Positions 56,974 through 64,000 of a stretch of 64,000 nt of DNA are shown here, piece by piece. Every line of letters starts with the position of its first letter. Position 1 is the stretch's first letter. The notes under the pieces were generated by a model. It was not told the origin of the DNA, searched no databases, and worked only from the letters and a program-made list of their open reading frames with translations. Origin of the DNA: Salinicola avicenniae (GTDB taxonomy: Bacteria > Pseudomonadota > Gammaproteobacteria > Pseudomonadales > Halomonadaceae); the NCBI RefSeq assembly GCF_023736115.1, contig NZ_JAKQZC010000003.1:434001-498000 (forward strand). Reading direction: 5' to 3'. The translations under genes were made by a program, and so were the position numbers.

Positions 56974-57123
56974 GCCAAACCGTCACGGAAACAGGGGGAG
57001 CGTCGCGCGCTGTCTTCGGCGCATCTTGCACGCAATTTGGCGCGAAGGATACCCACCGGGGGGTGGGAATGACAGTACCGCGAGCCTCGCGGCGGGCGCT
57101 GGCTCGCGGTACCGCGTGGCGGG

Positions 57124-57330
57124 TCAGTCGAGCGTCACGCCCACCTTGATGGTCACCTGCCAGTGGGCCAGGCGGTCATTCTCGAGATGGCCGCGGGTCT
57201 CCGTGACCTCGAACCAGCGCATGCCATGCAGGGTCTTGCCGGCCTTGGTCAGCGCATTCTGCACGGCGTCCTCGATACTGGTGGGCGAGGAGCCGGTCAG
57301 TTCGATCTGCTTGTAGACGTGGTCGCTCAT
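57124..57330 (-). CDS. Dodecin (flavin-binding)
   Basis: A 68-residue dodecin with the typical [20 protein letters not shown] start and the flavin-stacking Trp in MRWFEV. The paired Gln is in [12 protein letters not shown]. Twelve subunits store or buffer flavins. GGAG lies five bases before the ATG. It lies 53 bp after the nicotinamidase gene on the same strand. Confidence 0.93.
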   Translation of the reverse strand: MSDHVYKQIELTGSSPTSIEDAVQNALTKAGKTLHGMRWFEVTETRGHLENDRLAHWQVTIKVGVTLD

Positions 57331-57383
57331 GGTGGCACTCCTTTCGACGGAAAAACGCCCGATCTTCCTGGGGGCGTGTGATG

Positions 57384-58079
57384 TCAGGCATCGACGATCT
57401 CGACGCCCAGTTCGGTGAGCCGTGCGCGGGTATCCTCGTCGGTGTCGAAGGTGACGGGGCGCGTCAGCGGCCATAGGAAATGGGTATGGAAGCCGGCTGC
57501 AACCGCGTCTTCGGCGCTCCACAGCACGCATACGTCGCGTGCCAGTCCGCAGACATAGACATCGGTGACATGGCGGTCGCGTAGCCAGCCTGCCAGGCCG
57601 GTCGCGGGGCGGTGGCCGCCGGGGCCGTGATTGTTGCGGAAGGCGCTGTAGGAGTCGACGCGCGGGTCGGTGCCCTTGCGCAGGATCAGGTCGCAGCTCG
57701 ACCAGTCGATGGCAGGATGCAGTGCCGCGCCTTCCGAGCGCTGCACGCAGTGGTCCGGCCACAGGGTCTGGCTATGTCCGTAGAGGTCGATCGCCTCGAA
57801 GGGCTGATGCGGCGGATGGCGGGAGGCGAACGATACATGCCCGGCGGGGTGCCAGTCCTGGGTGGCCACGACATGGCCGAAGGCGCGTTGGGCAAGCAGC
57901 CACTCAAGACCGGCGAGAATCTCGTCGCCTTCGCGGCAGGCCAGGGCACCACCGGGCATGAAGTCCGGCTGCACGTCGACCACGATCAGCGCACTGTCGG
58001 CGGCAACGCCGTCGAGCGAGAGCGGGGCGAGTTGCGGTTCGCGGCGAACACCGCGATCGAGCACGTCGTAATCTGCCAC
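57384..58079 (-). CDS. pncA: Nicotinamidase/pyrazinamidase
   Basis: A 231-residue cysteine hydrolase that turns nicotinamide into nicotinate for NAD salvage. The triad is visible: Asp in VVDVQPDF (around residue 35), Lys in LRKGTDPR and Cys in CGLARDVCV. Metal ligands lie in [15 protein letters not shown]. The GTG start at 58079 has GAGGAAGG at six bases. It precedes the dodecin gene. Confidence 0.92.
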   Translation of the reverse strand: MADYDVLDRGVRREPQLAPLSLDGVAADSALIVVDVQPDFMPGGALACREGDEILAGLEWLLAQRAFGHVVATQDWHPAGHVSFASRHPPHQPFEAIDLYGHSQTLWPDHCVQRSEGAALHPAIDWSSCDLILRKGTDPRVDSYSAFRNNHGPGGHRPATGLAGWLRDRHVTDVYVCGLARDVCVLWSAEDAVAAGFHTHFLWPLTRPVTFDTDEDTRARLTELGVEIVDA

Positions 58080-58186
58080 GGCCGACCTTCCTCAAACCGA
58101 GTTATCGTGATGTCTCAGTATCGAAGGCCGGTCGGGATGGCGCAAGCGGCGCAGGCGATTGCCGTCCGCACCTGGCGAGATGTCGT

Positions 58187-59512
58187 CTAGGTCGACTTGT
58201 GCAGACGCGCGTAAAAGAAGCCATCCGGCCCTTCCCGTGTCGGCAGCAGCTGGCGACCGGCACCGGCAACGGCGCCCCAGGACAGATTCGGCGGCAGGTC
58301 GGCGGTGGCGTCCGGCGTGCGGGCCAGGAACGCCTCGATCTGCTCGGCATTCTCGGCCGGCAGTACCGAGCAGGTGGCATAGAGCAGGGTGCCGCCGGGC
58401 GCCAGCCTGGCCCAGGCGGCATCGAGCAGGCGCGACTGCAGGGCGGCCAGCTCGGCGATATCGCTGTATCGCCGCGACAGCTTGATGTCCGGATGACGCC
58501 GGATGACACCGGTGCCGGAGCAGGGCGCGTCGAGCAGAATGACATCGAACGGGGTGCCGTCCCACCAGTCCCCGTCGGGATCGGCGGCATCGCAGGCGTG
58601 TAGCTGGGCGGTGAGATCCAGACGGGCCAGCGTATCGCGGACCCGGGCGAGGCGCGCGGCGTCGACATCCAGCGCCGTCAAGTCGATCGAGAAGCGCTCG
58701 AGCAGATGGGCGCTCTTGCCACCCGGCGCGCTGCAGGTATCCAGTACCCGGGCACCGGCGGGCTCGGCGAGCGCCGGCGCGAGGAGTTCGGCACAGAGCT
58801 GGGCGGCTTCATCCTGAACGCTGATCTCGCCGCGATCGAAGCCGGGCAGCTGGCGCACGTCGCAGGCCGCCTGCAGCTGGATGCCGTCGTGGGAGAGGCG
58901 GCAGGGGTCGGCCGCGATCCCGGCCTCGCCGAGTTGCGCGAGATAGGCATCCCGCGTGATGCGACGCGCGTTGACGCGAAGCGTCATCGGCCCGGGTTCG
59001 TTATTGGCCTCGGCGATGGCGCGCCACTCGTCCGGCCAGGCGTCGCGCAGCTCGCGCAGCAGCCAGGCAGGGTGCCACAGCGCCACCGGCGGGTCCCGGT
59101 CGACCTTGCCCTGCAGCGCGACCGACTCGCGCTGGAAGCGGCGCAGACAGCCGTTGAGCACTCGCGTCGCCCACGCCTTGCCCAGGGCGCGTGCGGCGCC
59201 CGCGGTTTCGCTGACGGCGGCGTGCGGCGGCACGCGCATGTGCAGTAGCTGATAGAGCCCCAACAGCAAAAGCGCTTGAACGTCGCTATCGCGGCGCTTG
59301 AACGGCTCGCGCAGCAGCTCGCCGCTGAGCGCCTCGAGACGCGGAAAGGTGCGGCAGACGCCAAAACAGAGCGCCTTGACGAAGCCGCGGTCTCGCTCGG
59401 CAACGCCGCAGGCGGCGAGGTCACCGTCGAGACCGGCGAGCGACCCCTGGCCGGTAATGACCGGGACCAACAGGCGTGCAGCAGTGGCGCGGGCGTCGTT
59501 CTTGCGGCTCAT
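58187..59512 (-). CDS. rsmB: 16S rRNA m5C967 methyltransferase
   Basis: A 441-residue SAM-dependent RNA methyltransferase with an N-terminal NusB-like domain (about residues 1-140) and a C-terminal catalytic domain. Both reactive Cys are present, in DAPCSGTG and in [10 protein letters not shown]. The SAM site is [13 protein letters not shown]. It overlaps fmt by 4 bases. Confidence 0.96.
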   Translation of the reverse strand: MSRKNDARATAARLLVPVITGQGSLAGLDGDLAACGVAERDRGFVKALCFGVCRTFPRLEALSGELLREPFKRRDSDVQALLLLGLYQLLHMRVPPHAAVSETAGAARALGKAWATRVLNGCLRRFQRESVALQGKVDRDPPVALWHPAWLLRELRDAWPDEWRAIAEANNEPGPMTLRVNARRITRDAYLAQLGEAGIAADPCRLSHDGIQLQAACDVRQLPGFDRGEISVQDEAAQLCAELLAPALAEPAGARVLDTCSAPGGKSAHLLERFSIDLTALDVDAARLARVRDTLARLDLTAQLHACDAADPDGDWWDGTPFDVILLDAPCSGTGVIRRHPDIKLSRRYSDIAELAALQSRLLDAAWARLAPGGTLLYATCSVLPAENAEQIEAFLARTPDATADLPPNLSWGAVAGAGRQLLPTREGPDGFFYARLHKST

Positions 59513-60504
59513 GATGCGGTCTCCCCGGTTGCGCCGAGTCGTTGCCCGGCACTCAGCCGTGGCGGGTTGGCGTTGAGCAGATCGCGCGCGGCAAGCGGTT
59601 TGCCGCCGGGCATCTGCAGCTGGCTGACCCGCAGGACCTCGCGGCCGTCCGCGCCGCAGGCGATGCGCAGGGCATCGCTGGCCGGGGCGAGCAGCGTGCC
59701 CGGCTGCGAGGCGTGGGCCGCGGTGTCGCCGTGGGCCTCCGTCTCCGGGGTGGCGAACCAGAGCCGCAGGGTTTCCTCGCCCAGGCGGGTCCAGGCCACC
59801 GGCCAGGGGTTGAACGCGCGAATGCGCCGCGCCAGCACGTCGGCCGGCTGCGTGAAGTCGAGCTCGGCTTCGGCTTTAGAGAGCTTGCTGGCGTAGGTGA
59901 CGCCGCTGTCGGGTTGCGGGGTCGCCGTCAGCTCGCCGGTGGCAAGGGTGTCGAGCCCGGCGGTCAGCGTTTCGCCGCCGAGCGTGGCCAGGCGGTCATG
60001 CAGCTCGCCGCCGGTGGTGCGCTCCTCGATCGGCGTGCGCCGGATCAGCAGCATGTCGCCGGTGTCCAGCCCGGCATCCATCTGCATCAGCGTGATACCG
60101 CTCTCGGCGTCGCCGGCTTCGATGGCGCGCTGGATCGGCGCCGCACCGCGCCAGCGAGGCAGCAGCGAAGCGTGCACGTTGAGGCAGCCGAGGCGCGGCG
60201 TGTCGAGTACCGCCTGGGGCAGCAATAGCCCGTAGGCCACGACGATCATCACGTCGGCGTCGAACGCGGCCAGGCGCTGCTGGGCGTCGGCGTCCTTGAG
60301 GCTGGCCGGTGTCTCGACCGGCAGAGCGTGTTCTAGCGCGAGGCGCTTGACCGGACTCGGCGTGAGCTTGCGACCGCGACCGGCGGGTCGGTCCGGCTGG
60401 GTGTAGACACCGATGACCTGATGCCGGGACGACAGCAGCGCACGGAGACTCTCGGCGGCGAAGTCGGGCGTGCCCGCGAAAAGGATGCGCAGCGGTTGGC
60501 TCAT
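59509..60504 (-). CDS. fmt: Methionyl-tRNA formyltransferase
   Basis: A 331-residue enzyme that formylates initiator Met-tRNA with 10-formyl-[15 protein letters not shown] at the start, the catalytic [20 protein letters not shown] block and a C-terminal OB domain are present. It lies between def (109 bp upstream) and rsmB (overlapping), the usual def-fmt-rsmB order. Confidence 0.97.
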   Translation of the reverse strand: MSQPLRILFAGTPDFAAESLRALLSSRHQVIGVYTQPDRPAGRGRKLTPSPVKRLALEHALPVETPASLKDADAQQRLAAFDADVMIVVAYGLLLPQAVLDTPRLGCLNVHASLLPRWRGAAPIQRAIEAGDAESGITLMQMDAGLDTGDMLLIRRTPIEERTTGGELHDRLATLGGETLTAGLDTLATGELTATPQPDSGVTYASKLSKAEAELDFTQPADVLARRIRAFNPWPVAWTRLGEETLRLWFATPETEAHGDTAAHASQPGTLLAPASDALRIACGADGREVLRVSQLQMPGGKPLAARDLLNANPPRLSAGQRLGATGETAS

Positions 60505-60613
60505 GCGGGAGCGTTCCTGGCTGGGGCAGTCAAAGGCTGCCGATGAATGACGCGAGGCCGGCGTCGCGGTGACGGCCGGCCTCGGGAATCCGGATACAAG
60601 CAGGGGCTAGGGA

Positions 60614-61126
60614 TCAGGCGTCCTGACCCTGCCGATGGCGCTTCTGCATCTTTTTCAGCACGCGGTCGCGCTTGAGCGGCGACAGGTAGTCGACGAAGAG
60701 CACGCCCTCGAGGTGATCGCACTCGTGCTGGATGCAGTGCGCGAGCAGACCGTCGGCGTCGAGCTCGTAGTCGTTGCCGTCGCGATCGGTCGCCTTGAGG
60801 TGCACGCGCAGCGCACGCGGCACTTCGGCGTAATAGTCGGGAATCGACAGGCAACCTTCCTGCAGCGGCTGGCGCTCGTCGTCGAGTGGCTCGTAGCTGG
60901 GATTGATCAGCACCAGCGGCGAGCTGCGGTCATCGCTGACGTCCATGACGATCACGCGCTGGTGAACGTCGATCTGGGTCGCGGCCAGGCCGATGCCGGA
61001 AGCGTCGTACATGGTCTCGATCATGTCGTCGACCAGCGAGCGGATCTCGTCGTCGACCTTTTCGACCGGCGCCGCCTTGTTGCGTAGACGCGGATCGGGG
61101 TATTCAAGAATCGTTCTGATGGCCAT
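60614..61126 (-). CDS. def: Peptide deformylase
   Basis: A 170-residue type I deformylase with all three motifs: [13 protein letters not shown] (metal Cys) and HECDH (two metal His and catalytic Glu). It removes the formyl group from nascent proteins. The ATG at 61126 is the normal family start. It is divergent from the LysM gene. Confidence 0.98.
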   Translation of the reverse strand: MAIRTILEYPDPRLRNKAAPVEKVDDEIRSLVDDMIETMYDASGIGLAATQIDVHQRVIVMDVSDDRSSPLVLINPSYEPLDDERQPLQEGCLSIPDYYAEVPRALRVHLKATDRDGNDYELDADGLLAHCIQHECDHLEGVLFVDYLSPLKRDRVLKKMQKRHRQGQDA

Positions 61127-61382
61127 AGCGTATGGGGTGCCTGTCGGCATGAGTGACGTGTTGACCGCTATTGTAGTGTGCCCGAGGCGGCGGGAAAACC
61201 GCTGTCGTGCTTGAAGTGCCACGCCGCTGGCCACGCGTGGCGGGCGCTGGCACGGAGGAAGGGAACCGCGCGAGCGGATGGCGGACGTGGCCAGCGGTGC
61301 GGGAGCGCCTGAGCTCAGGGAGATTCAAGTCCTGACGGCGGAGGCCGATCTATCTTGGGATACCCCGTGTCTGGAACTCTCG

Positions 61383-62453
61383 ATGACGATGACTCTCTGC
61401 CGCGATGGCCGAGCCGGCGCGCGCCGCTGTCGCACGGCACTGGCCGGCCTCGGGCTGGCTTTGCTGGGTGCGCTGCCGATGCAGGCCTCGGCGCAGGCGG
61501 TGCGCGACGAGGCGCCGGTCAGCTATACGGTGCAGCCCGGCGATACCCTGTGGGGGATCGCTGCCCGCTATCTCGACGCGCCCTGGCAGTGGCAGCGCCT
61601 GTGGCGGCGCAACCCGCAGCTCGATGCGCCGTCGCGGCTCTATCCGGGCGACGTGATCCGCCTCGATACGGATGCGCGTGGTGCCCCGGGGCTCCACCTC
61701 GAACGCGGCCCGGGCGCGGTCGTCAGACTCTCGCCCGAGATGCGCCGCGCACCGCAGCGGGAGGCGGTTCCGAGCCTGCCACTCGATCGCGTTCGTGTCT
61801 TTCTGGATGCCTATCAGATTGTCGATCCGGCACAGCTGGATAACGCGCCAACCGTCCTCGCGGGGAGCGGGCAGCGTCTGCTGAGCGGCGCCGGGGATAC
61901 GCTCTACGCGCGTGGCGAGCTGCCGGCATCCGGCGCCCAACTAGGTGTCTACCGGCCGGCCACCGACTACCGTCGCCTGGATGCGCGCGCCGAAGGGCTC
62001 GAACTGCACCGTCTCGGCCATGTGCGCGTGCGGCGGCGTGACGGCGACATCGCCGAGCTCGTGGTGCTCGATGCCGCCGAGGAGATCCGTAGCGGCGACT
62101 ATCTGCTGGCGCTCGATGAAGGCGGCATCACCACGCGCTTTCTGCCGCGTCCCCCGCCCCTGGCGGTGGAGGCCACGATTCTGTCGGTGCCGGCGGGCGT
62201 GCGTTTTATCGGTCGTCATGACGTGATCGCGATCGATCAGGGGGCGGCAGGCGGCCTCGAGACCGGCCATGTGCTGACGGTGATGCATCAGGGCGAGCGC
62301 GTCCACGACGAGACGCAGGACGACTGGGTGACGTTGCCGGATACCGAAGCCGGCGCGGTGATGATCTTCCGCGTCTTCGAGCATCTCAGCTATGCCCTGG
62401 TGATGCGCGCCTCGCAGGCGTTGGTCGTCGGCGATCGGCTGGTTACACCATGA
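61383..62453 (+). CDS. LysM-domain exported protein
   Basis: A 356-residue envelope protein. A signal peptide (LAGLGLALLGALPMQASA) ends near residue 37, followed by one LysM domain (SYTVQPGDTLWGIAARYL to LYPGDVIRLD) that binds peptidoglycan. The rest is a beta-rich domain seen in the LysM protein next to dprA and def in many gammaproteobacteria. The ATG at 61383, or the one two codons later, is used. It reads toward dprA. Confidence 0.87.
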   Translation: MTMTLCRDGRAGARRCRTALAGLGLALLGALPMQASAQAVRDEAPVSYTVQPGDTLWGIAARYLDAPWQWQRLWRRNPQLDAPSRLYPGDVIRLDTDARGAPGLHLERGPGAVVRLSPEMRRAPQREAVPSLPLDRVRVFLDAYQIVDPAQLDNAPTVLAGSGQRLLSGAGDTLYARGELPASGAQLGVYRPATDYRRLDARAEGLELHRLGHVRVRRRDGDIAELVVLDAAEEIRSGDYLLALDEGGITTRFLPRPPPLAVEATILSVPAGVRFIGRHDVIAIDQGAAGGLETGHVLTVMHQGERVHDETQDDWVTLPDTEAGAVMIFRVFEHLSYALVMRASQALVVGDRLVTP

Positions 62454-62478
62454 ACGGGCTGCGGTCGGGGGAAACGCG

Positions 62479-63633
62479 ATGTCGCTGACCACGCGCGACT
62501 GGTTGGCGTTGCAGGCACTGCCCGGGCTGGGGCCGGCGCGACTGGCCCCGCTGATCCGGCGCTGGCAGGTGTCCGGCGAGCCGGTCTGGCCCCAGGGGTG
62601 GCTGGCGGCACTGCCATCCCACCTGGCTCAGCCCTTGCGCCTGTGGCTCGATCACCCCTCGCGTAGCCCGCTGGCGGCGGCAGTGGACGCGGGGCTCGAG
62701 TGGGAGGCCGCGGACCGGCGTCATCATCTGCTGCACCCGGGCCACCCTGCCTGGCCGGCGTTGCTGGATCAGCTGCCCGATCCGCCGACGCTGTTGTGGG
62801 CCAAAGGCGATCTCGAGGTGCTGGGGCTGCCAGCCATGGCGATGGTTGGCACACGGCGGCCGACACGAGAAGGGCAGGATAATGCGGCGGCTTTCTCCCG
62901 GGCGCTGGTCGCGCGCGGTTTCGGTATCGCCAGTGGCATGGCGCTGGGGATCGACGGTGCCGCGCAATGGGCTGCCCTGCAGGCTGGCGGTGCCACGATC
63001 GGGGTGCTGGGCTGTGGGGTCGATGTCATCTATCCGCCGCGTCATGCCGGGCTCTACCGCGAGATCCTCGCCGGCCAGGGGCTGTTGCTGTCGGAGCACC
63101 CGCCGGCGACACGGGCGCATCCGCGTTTCTTTCCGCGGCGCAATCGCCTGATCACCGGGCTCGCCCAGGGCGTGCTGATCGTCGAGGCGGCGGAGAAGAG
63201 CGGTTCGCTGGTCAGCGCGCGATTGGCCCTCGAACAGGGGCGGGAGGTCTTCGCACTGCCCGGGTCGATCCACAACCCGCAGGCCAGCGGCTGCCTGCGG
63301 TTGATTCGACAGGGCGAGGCGGCCCTGGTGCGCGATGTCGACGATATGCTCGAGGAACTGGGGGCATGGCAGACGCCGGTGCCCCCTGAAGCGACGCGGG
63401 CGCCGCTCGGCGCGGTGGGCGAGGGCGCCAAGGCGCCAGCGATGAAGGCCGACCAGGCCGCGGCGCCGTCATCGCCGCTGCTGGCGGCCTTGAGTGATGC
63501 CCCGACGCCGCTGGATCTGCTGGTCGATCAGACGGGGCGCTCGGTCGCAGAACTCCAGCTCGAACTGCTGGAGCTGGAACTCGAGGGGCGCGTGGCGCAG
63601 GCTGCCGGCGGCTGGGTGCGACGCGGTCGCTGA
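62479..63633 (+). CDS. dprA: DNA-processing protein DprA
   Basis: A 384-residue protein that loads RecA on incoming single-stranded DNA. The Rossmann-like core has the MVGTRRPTREG and GIASGMALGIDGAAQWAAL blocks and FFPRRNRLITGLAQGVLIVEAA. A C-terminal winged-helix (DML1-like) domain follows a variable linker rich in Ala/Pro (about residues 295-335). It starts 25 bp after the LysM gene, an operon. Confidence 0.95.
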   Translation: MSLTTRDWLALQALPGLGPARLAPLIRRWQVSGEPVWPQGWLAALPSHLAQPLRLWLDHPSRSPLAAAVDAGLEWEAADRRHHLLHPGHPAWPALLDQLPDPPTLLWAKGDLEVLGLPAMAMVGTRRPTREGQDNAAAFSRALVARGFGIASGMALGIDGAAQWAALQAGGATIGVLGCGVDVIYPPRHAGLYREILAGQGLLLSEHPPATRAHPRFFPRRNRLITGLAQGVLIVEAAEKSGSLVSARLALEQGREVFALPGSIHNPQASGCLRLIRQGEAALVRDVDDMLEELGAWQTPVPPEATRAPLGAVGEGAKAPAMKADQAAAPSSPLLAALSDAPTPLDLLVDQTGRSVAELQLELLELELEGRVAQAAGGWVRRGR

Positions 63634-63692
63634 CGCTGAGCGTTCTTGTCCGTTGGCCGAAAGACGAGCTATCGGCTGACCGGTCGCGCGGG

Positions 63693-64000
63693 TCAGGGCG
63701 CTGTTGGCCCCTGCCAGCGTCTCAGATGTGCCCGCCGGGCGCGGGACTTTGCCTCGTCGCTCACACTGAAATCACCTTCGTAGAGCGCTCCTTCCCAGGC
63801 CCCGTAGGTTGGGTTGGGCAGCACGATGTAGCGGCTGCCGAACGCTTCGGCGCGAGCGTTGACCGCGGCGCGTCGCGCCTGTGCGGTCTCGCGATCGAAC
63901 CCGGTGGAAAAGTCGCCCAGATTGTCGCCCATCAGCAGAATGACCCAGTGCGACTGTGCCACACGCTGGCGGCGGGCGGTCTTGTCGCTGCGCGCCGTGC
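63693..64000 (-). CDS. Acid phosphatase/5'-nucleotidase of the e(P4) type, C-terminal part
   Basis: The frame is open to the window edge, so the N terminus is missing. The end of the protein shows SDKTARR (the HAD Lys) and MGDNLGDF (acidic motif) followed by AFGSRYIVLPNPTYGAWEGAL, typical of the lipoprotein e(P4) acid phosphatases. They dephosphorylate nucleotides in the envelope for uptake. It is convergent with dprA. Confidence 0.82.
   Translation of the reverse strand, partial: TARSDKTARRQRVAQSHWVILLMGDNLGDFSTGFDRETAQARRAAVNARAEAFGSRYIVLPNPTYGAWEGALYEGDFSVSDEAKSRARRAHLRRWQGPTAP

Noticed and set aside
55678..57072. A 464-codon open frame opposite trkA
   Set aside because: The true gene is trkA with two clear nucleotide-binding loops; the opposite frame has no recognisable domain.

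Overview
The window is a piece of a high-GC gammaproteobacterial chromosome. Gene order and protein sequences point to the Halomonadaceae (Halomonas/Salinicola-like); this is inferred from gene content, since no rRNA is present. Two ancient gammaproteobacterial gene blocks are recognisable. One is lptF-lptG divergent from pepA, holC and valS (8.0-19.8 kb); here an SDR oxidoreductase, ilvE and a chemoreceptor sit inside the usual pepA-holC-valS run. The other is LysM-dprA divergent from def-fmt-rsmB, followed by trkA-trkH (54-63.7 kb); here a nicotinamidase and a dodecin separate rsmB from trkA.

Layout. 0-7.7 kb: lipoprotein, azoreductase, two DoxX paralogues, glyoxalase I, TspO, a uracil-DNA-glycosylase-like protein, a diguanylate cyclase and a PAP2 phosphatase. 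8-19.8 kb: valS to lptG. 20-25.2 kb: bfd and bfr (iron storage), purE-purK, a DUF1653 protein, tcdA and truC. 25.5-31.8 kb: orphan membrane protein, sirtuin, BASS-type transporter, DTW-domain tRNA enzyme, zinT, tRNA-Arg(TCG), a monooxygenase-like protein and an HPP protein. 32-33.1 kb: a divergent MerR regulator and CDF metal efflux pair. 39.9-45.5 kb: small-molecule export and regulators (AraC, two LysE, TetR, EamA) plus a glutamate-racemase homologue lacking both catalytic cysteines. 45.8-53.8 kb: cold-shock protein, zinc-free L31, CHAD protein, an atypical BCCT transporter, Hsp20, a TraB-like protein and SstT.

The outstanding region is 33.66-39.72 kb: an AT-rich chain of integron gene cassettes without any integrase gene in the window (a CALIN-type array). 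Seven attC-like sites lie in one orientation. In five of the seven cassettes the R'' box at the cassette end is the exact reverse complement of the core at that cassette's own start, as expected for excisable cassettes. The cargo is a frame-disrupted gene, a three-gene cassette (two tandem paralogous small proteins and a three-helix membrane protein), three unrelated proteins each with a HEPN-like R-x4-H motif, one unknown, and a decayed YjaB-like acetyltransferase. Boundary sequences recur in the middle of the array, so it looks like two sub-arrays joined end to end.

Regulation visible in the DNA: a Fur-like site before bfd, Zur-like sites before zinT and the zinc-independent rpmE2, a sigma-32 promoter plus a ROSE-like RNA thermometer before hsp20, a MerR-type long-spacer promoter, and a perfect 20-bp operator palindrome before a TetR gene. 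Many intergenic gaps carry short 13-30 bp tandem duplications.
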